NCBI GenBank assembly: GCA_963682055.1
Contig: OY821750.1
Span: 28,094,402 to 28,158,401, forward strand
Length of the DNA: 64,000 bases
Reading direction: 5' to 3'
Source of the DNA: Primula veris
Taxonomy: Eukaryota > Streptophyta > Magnoliopsida > Ericales > Primulaceae
The stretch's first letter is position 1; each line of letters opens with the position of its first letter. This document shows positions 60,764 to 64,000 of the stretch, in pieces. A program made the position numbers and the translations under genes. The notes under the pieces are model-generated. The model did no database searches. It was not told the origin of the DNA and saw nothing but the letters and a program-made list of their open reading frames with translations.

Positions 60764-62643
60764 GTGAAGATAGCCAACCAGTTGTCAGCTTGCACTTCTA
60801 ACCAGTCCTAATCTTTTAATATTTCACACGAAATCTTTTTCCTCTTTTCAGATTGTATTATTTTGTTACGAGTAATGGAAAATAACTCACTCTACCAATA
60901 AGGCTATGTCATTGCAAATCTGTCATTCTTATCCTAATCTTGCAGAATCTTTTAATAATTTACATGTCTACTTTATCGGTAGCTATGTGTATTGAAAATA
61001 GTTCACTCTTACTACAGAGCTGACATTGCTAATCTATCAATTATTTTTATCATTTTCCAGTTTTGTATAAATATACCTGAATCAAGTTTCAATTGCAAAT
61101 ATCAGGTTAAGTTTTGGTTCACGGGTGATTAACTACTGGTATGGTTTGATTATTTTTTATTCCACTTTCTACATGTTCCTATTTCCAGTTTGACCAAGAA
61201 AAATCTCCTTTTTACTATAACAGGAAGCGATTATGGATTAACAAATCTTAGCAAATCTTGACAGAGGGTGACAGTTTTAGAGAATGACAGCACCAATAAT
61301 GAGCATTTTTAGGAAACAATATACTAATTACAAAAGAGTGTCAATAACAATTTGTTAATCAGTTGCCACACCTTCATGATATTAACAGAAGAAAATGGAA
61401 ACAATCAAATATCAAAAAAAGGCCTGCTTCATCAAAACTGACAGCCATCTTCTAATCTGGTTATATGACTCAGATTTATTTGACAAATTTTCCAATTTAC
61501 AAGAACAGTAATAATAGTGTTTCTGCAGCAACTCAGTTCTGTAACACTTGTTCTAGTCACCCACATGGTCAAGCATATAGTTTTATTGATCAGAACGTTA
61601 CACAGTGATATACAGTTAAGGAAAATTAGCTGCAAAAGTTGAAGGCGGATTAAAGATATTAGATATCGGTAGCTATGTATTGAAAATAATTCATTTTTAC
61701 CACAGAGCTGACATTGCTAATCTATCAATTCTTTTTATCATTTTCCAGTTTTGTAAATCTATACTCGAATCAAGTTTCAATTGCAAATATCAAGTTTCGT
61801 TTTGGTTCAAGGGTGATTAACTCGGTATGGTTTGATTATTTTTTATTCCACTTTCTACATGTTCCTATTTCTAGTTTGACCAAGAAAAATCTCCTTATTA
61901 CTATAACGGGAAGCGATTATGGATTAACAAATCTTAGCAAACCTTGACAGAGGGTGACAGTTTTAGAGAATGACAGGACCAATAATGAGCATTTTTAGGA
62001 AACAATATACTAATTACAAAAGAGTGACAATAACAATTTGTTAATCAGTTGCCACACCTTCATGCTATTAACAGAAGAAAATAAAAACAATCAAAATGTC
62101 AAAAATCTTATGACTGATCTCATTTTGTTATGTTCATGTTTCTGGAAAGTAACGAGTAACTCTTGTTCCTTTCTTTATATTTTGATTTATTTAAGACTTG
62201 GTAGAATTATTATTAATCGTGTACCTTGTAATTTTCTAAAGAGAGAGCACTTGCTGATTGACTAAGAATAATTTTTCATGAAGGGTGATTAATAGAGAGA
62301 ATGGACCAAGTAAAACACAATTTTCTCATAGATGCAAACACTTACAAACACTCAAATAAACGCGTTGCCAACATTTGAAGTAGCCCAAACAACATATCAA
62401 TCAATACATGTATCTCACACTAGGGATCTATCGGTGGATCATCTTCTTTCTTCAGATGTTCCGATAGTCATACCTTTATTTCAGTCAAATGCAAAACATT
62501 TGAACTTAAATTATGTCTCACGAGTTCAAACCACATGGTACGAACGAGAAAGATGCACACCATCTTGACTTATACTTATTTATCAGGCAGTAATAATAGA
62601 AATACTATTGCCATATTTATTATAAGTAGATTATACATGGTGT
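60764..62643. other. Spacer between the MLP copies
   Basis: It holds the copy A promoter, a direct repeat of the distal promoter (separate entry), a unique segment of about 240 bp near 61425-61660, and the copy B 3' flank. No further gene is seen. Confidence 0.6.
60973..62090. repeat. Direct repeat of ~430-450 bp in the MLP spacer
   Basis: 60973-61420 and about 61665-62090 match closely, sharing ATCGGTAGCTATGT, GAGCTGACATTGCTAATCTA, CAAGTTTCAATTGCAAATAT and GGGTGACAGTTTTAGAGAAT. The offset is about 690 bp. The left unit is distal promoter of copy A; the right unit sits directly downstream of copy B. Confidence 0.85.
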
Positions 62644-62909
62644 TTATTTCAGGTGATAAGTTTCAATGTCTTTGGTGACCTCAATAATGAAGTCCATCAA
62701 TGTAATCGGATCTTCCACATTTTCATTCAACTTCTCGTAGTTGAAGGTCCATGTCACCAAGTTATCATCCCCTGAGGTATCAACATGAAGCCTGCTTACA
62801 AAAGATTTGTAAAGCTGCGAGAGATCTCCATCTATTACTTTGAATGCGACGAACTTTTTTTCCTCATCTATTGCGTCGATTACAGCTTTGACAACTTTCT
62901 CTTTTCCAT
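62644..62909 (-). CDS. MLP-like protein, copy B, exon 2 only (5' part beyond window)
   Basis: Exon 2 of a second MLP gene, open from the TAG acceptor (62910-62912) to the stop, encoding DGKEKVVKAVIDAIDEEKKF through VTKDIETYHLK. It differs from copy A in three codons (Ala, Ala and Arg for Ser, Thr and Ser), four nucleotide changes in all, with no synonymous difference. By comparison with copy A the first exon should lie about 340-530 bp past the right edge, so I cannot say whether the gene is complete. Confidence 0.85.
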
Positions 62910-64000
62910 CTACACACCAGGAAGAAAAAATCATTATTTTTTTTGGATGATGAATCAAATCCAAACGGTTCTCATACTTTGATTCCTTTTACTCGATTTT
63001 AGGAGATTCAAGATTTATTAGTGATATCGTAGAAGAAGCTGATGACACCATAATGATTTTATCCATTATTTCTAATGTTTGTTTTTATCAATAATGCTTA
63101 CCAATATTTTTTGCACTTTTTCAAGTGTTGGTGAACCTGAACATATTACGTTCCAAGGTGGATCTTTTCTTGAATTTATCGGGACCATTGTGTGTGCACC
63201 TAAGAATTAAGATGTTCTTTTTGAATTTCTTCTGAAATTCTATGCAAGTGATACTAAATGAATATGATCTCCCCAAGAATAAACTCTTTTAGATCTTGGA
63301 AATCTCATCGGTAGGAAGAGCTACAATATTTACTTATCAAGACCGCCTCTATCTGGGCGATTCTAACATTCAAGATGAAATTAGCCAAATCAATTTTTTA
63401 GAATACTTTTTTGAAACAAAACTGTTAAGATGTTCGGAACAGAAAGTTACATCGAATGTTATCAGACTTTAAAATATCTAACATTCTAACTGTAAATTAA
63501 ATAATAAATTCATTACTTTGCACGGAAATTACGCGTACCCATAAAACAAAAGCCTTGTTACTTTCTAGAGTTAAAGGGCTGCAGCAAATGTAAAAAATAC
63601 ATGAGATGAAACTGAAAGTTCCAAATACAATTTTCTTTTTTGTATATAATCGGTTTACTTTCAGATCAAAAACTGAAAACATTATAATAAGACCCCTTAG
63701 AAGAACTAGGATGGAATATGATCTGAGATCTGAGATCTGAGTCCTGACATACTATAAGAGTAGAAAAAAAATTCTTTATAATCAACTCTCTATGAAATGT
63801 TTAATCATATGAAGACGACATTAACTTAGTTATGATACGATTGTGGCGACTGTGAAAGAATCGCCTTCCAAAAAAGAAGACTGAAACACCAGCCTCGTAG
63901 TATTTACTTATTTTTTAGTCGGTTCACAGAAAAATACTTTCAGTTCCCAGTTATCAAGTGGTGACAGGTGAGTTAGATTTTGTACGGATCAGTTTAAATA
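62910..64000 (-). other. Intron of MLP copy B up to the window edge
   Basis: By alignment with copy A this whole stretch is intron. It contains the ~150-bp block near 63750-63900 absent from copy A. No other feature is seen. Confidence 0.7.

Larger units (their letters stand above)
62100..64000. repeat. MLP tandem duplication, right copy (cut by window edge)
   Basis: It matches 58400-60138. Relative to the left copy it carries about 150 extra bases near 63750-63900 and small indels. Confidence 0.9.

Overview
The window is AT-rich plant nuclear DNA. The genes have multiple introns with GT-AG borders, and there are nuclear-type tRNA-Leu genes, a chloroplast-targeted peroxiredoxin Q, an NADPH oxidase of the RBOHE type, major-latex-protein genes, a Copia LTR retrotransposon and many small MITEs. 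Protein similarities (recalled, not searched) point to a eudicot; I cannot name the species.

Layout. 1-3036: gene-free AT-rich DNA with a small CACTA-type MITE and a long GT microsatellite. 3042-7888: a complete Copia element on the minus strand, with 350-bp LTRs, a 5-bp target duplication, and a gag-pol frame broken only by two in-frame stop codons. 9867-15626 (+): a five-exon FMO1-like flavin monooxygenase of 523 aa. 16782-22940 (-): a four-exon peroxiredoxin Q of 219 aa, tail-to-tail with the FMO gene. Its first intron carries a minisatellite interrupted by a 1,020-bp solo LTR. 23937-24248 (-): a candidate two-exon gene for a 55-aa protein I do not recognise. 24.5-32.8 kb: three identical tRNA-Leu(AAG) genes in duplicated surroundings, a LINE remnant, a hAT-like element and a CACTA MITE. 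32863-43082 (-): a complete 15-exon RBOHE-type NADPH oxidase of 914 aa. 43.1-58.9 kb: a gene-poor stretch with tandem repeats, foldback elements and a probable 1,070-bp LTR-like insertion. 58949-60662 (-): an MLP (Bet v 1 fold) gene of two exons. 62644 to the right edge (-): a second MLP copy whose first exon lies outside the window.

How the genes relate. FMO1-like (NADPH and O2 dependent oxygenation), PrxQ (thiol-based peroxide removal in plastids) and RBOHE (NADPH-driven superoxide production at the plasma membrane) are all redox enzymes, and FMO1 and RBOH families act in defence. I see no shared regulation and treat the adjacency as probably accidental. The MLP pair is a recent tandem duplication.

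Nothing here looks like a new multi-gene system. The items most worth a second look are the 55-aa two-exon gene, the tRNA-Leu duplication mosaic, the young Copia copy with two point nonsense changes, the solo LTR inside the PrxQ intron array, the CACTA-MITE family, and the unusual splice acceptor and replacement-only differences in the MLP pair. Exon borders are read by eye from splice signals, reading phase and family similarity. No alignment or search was run.
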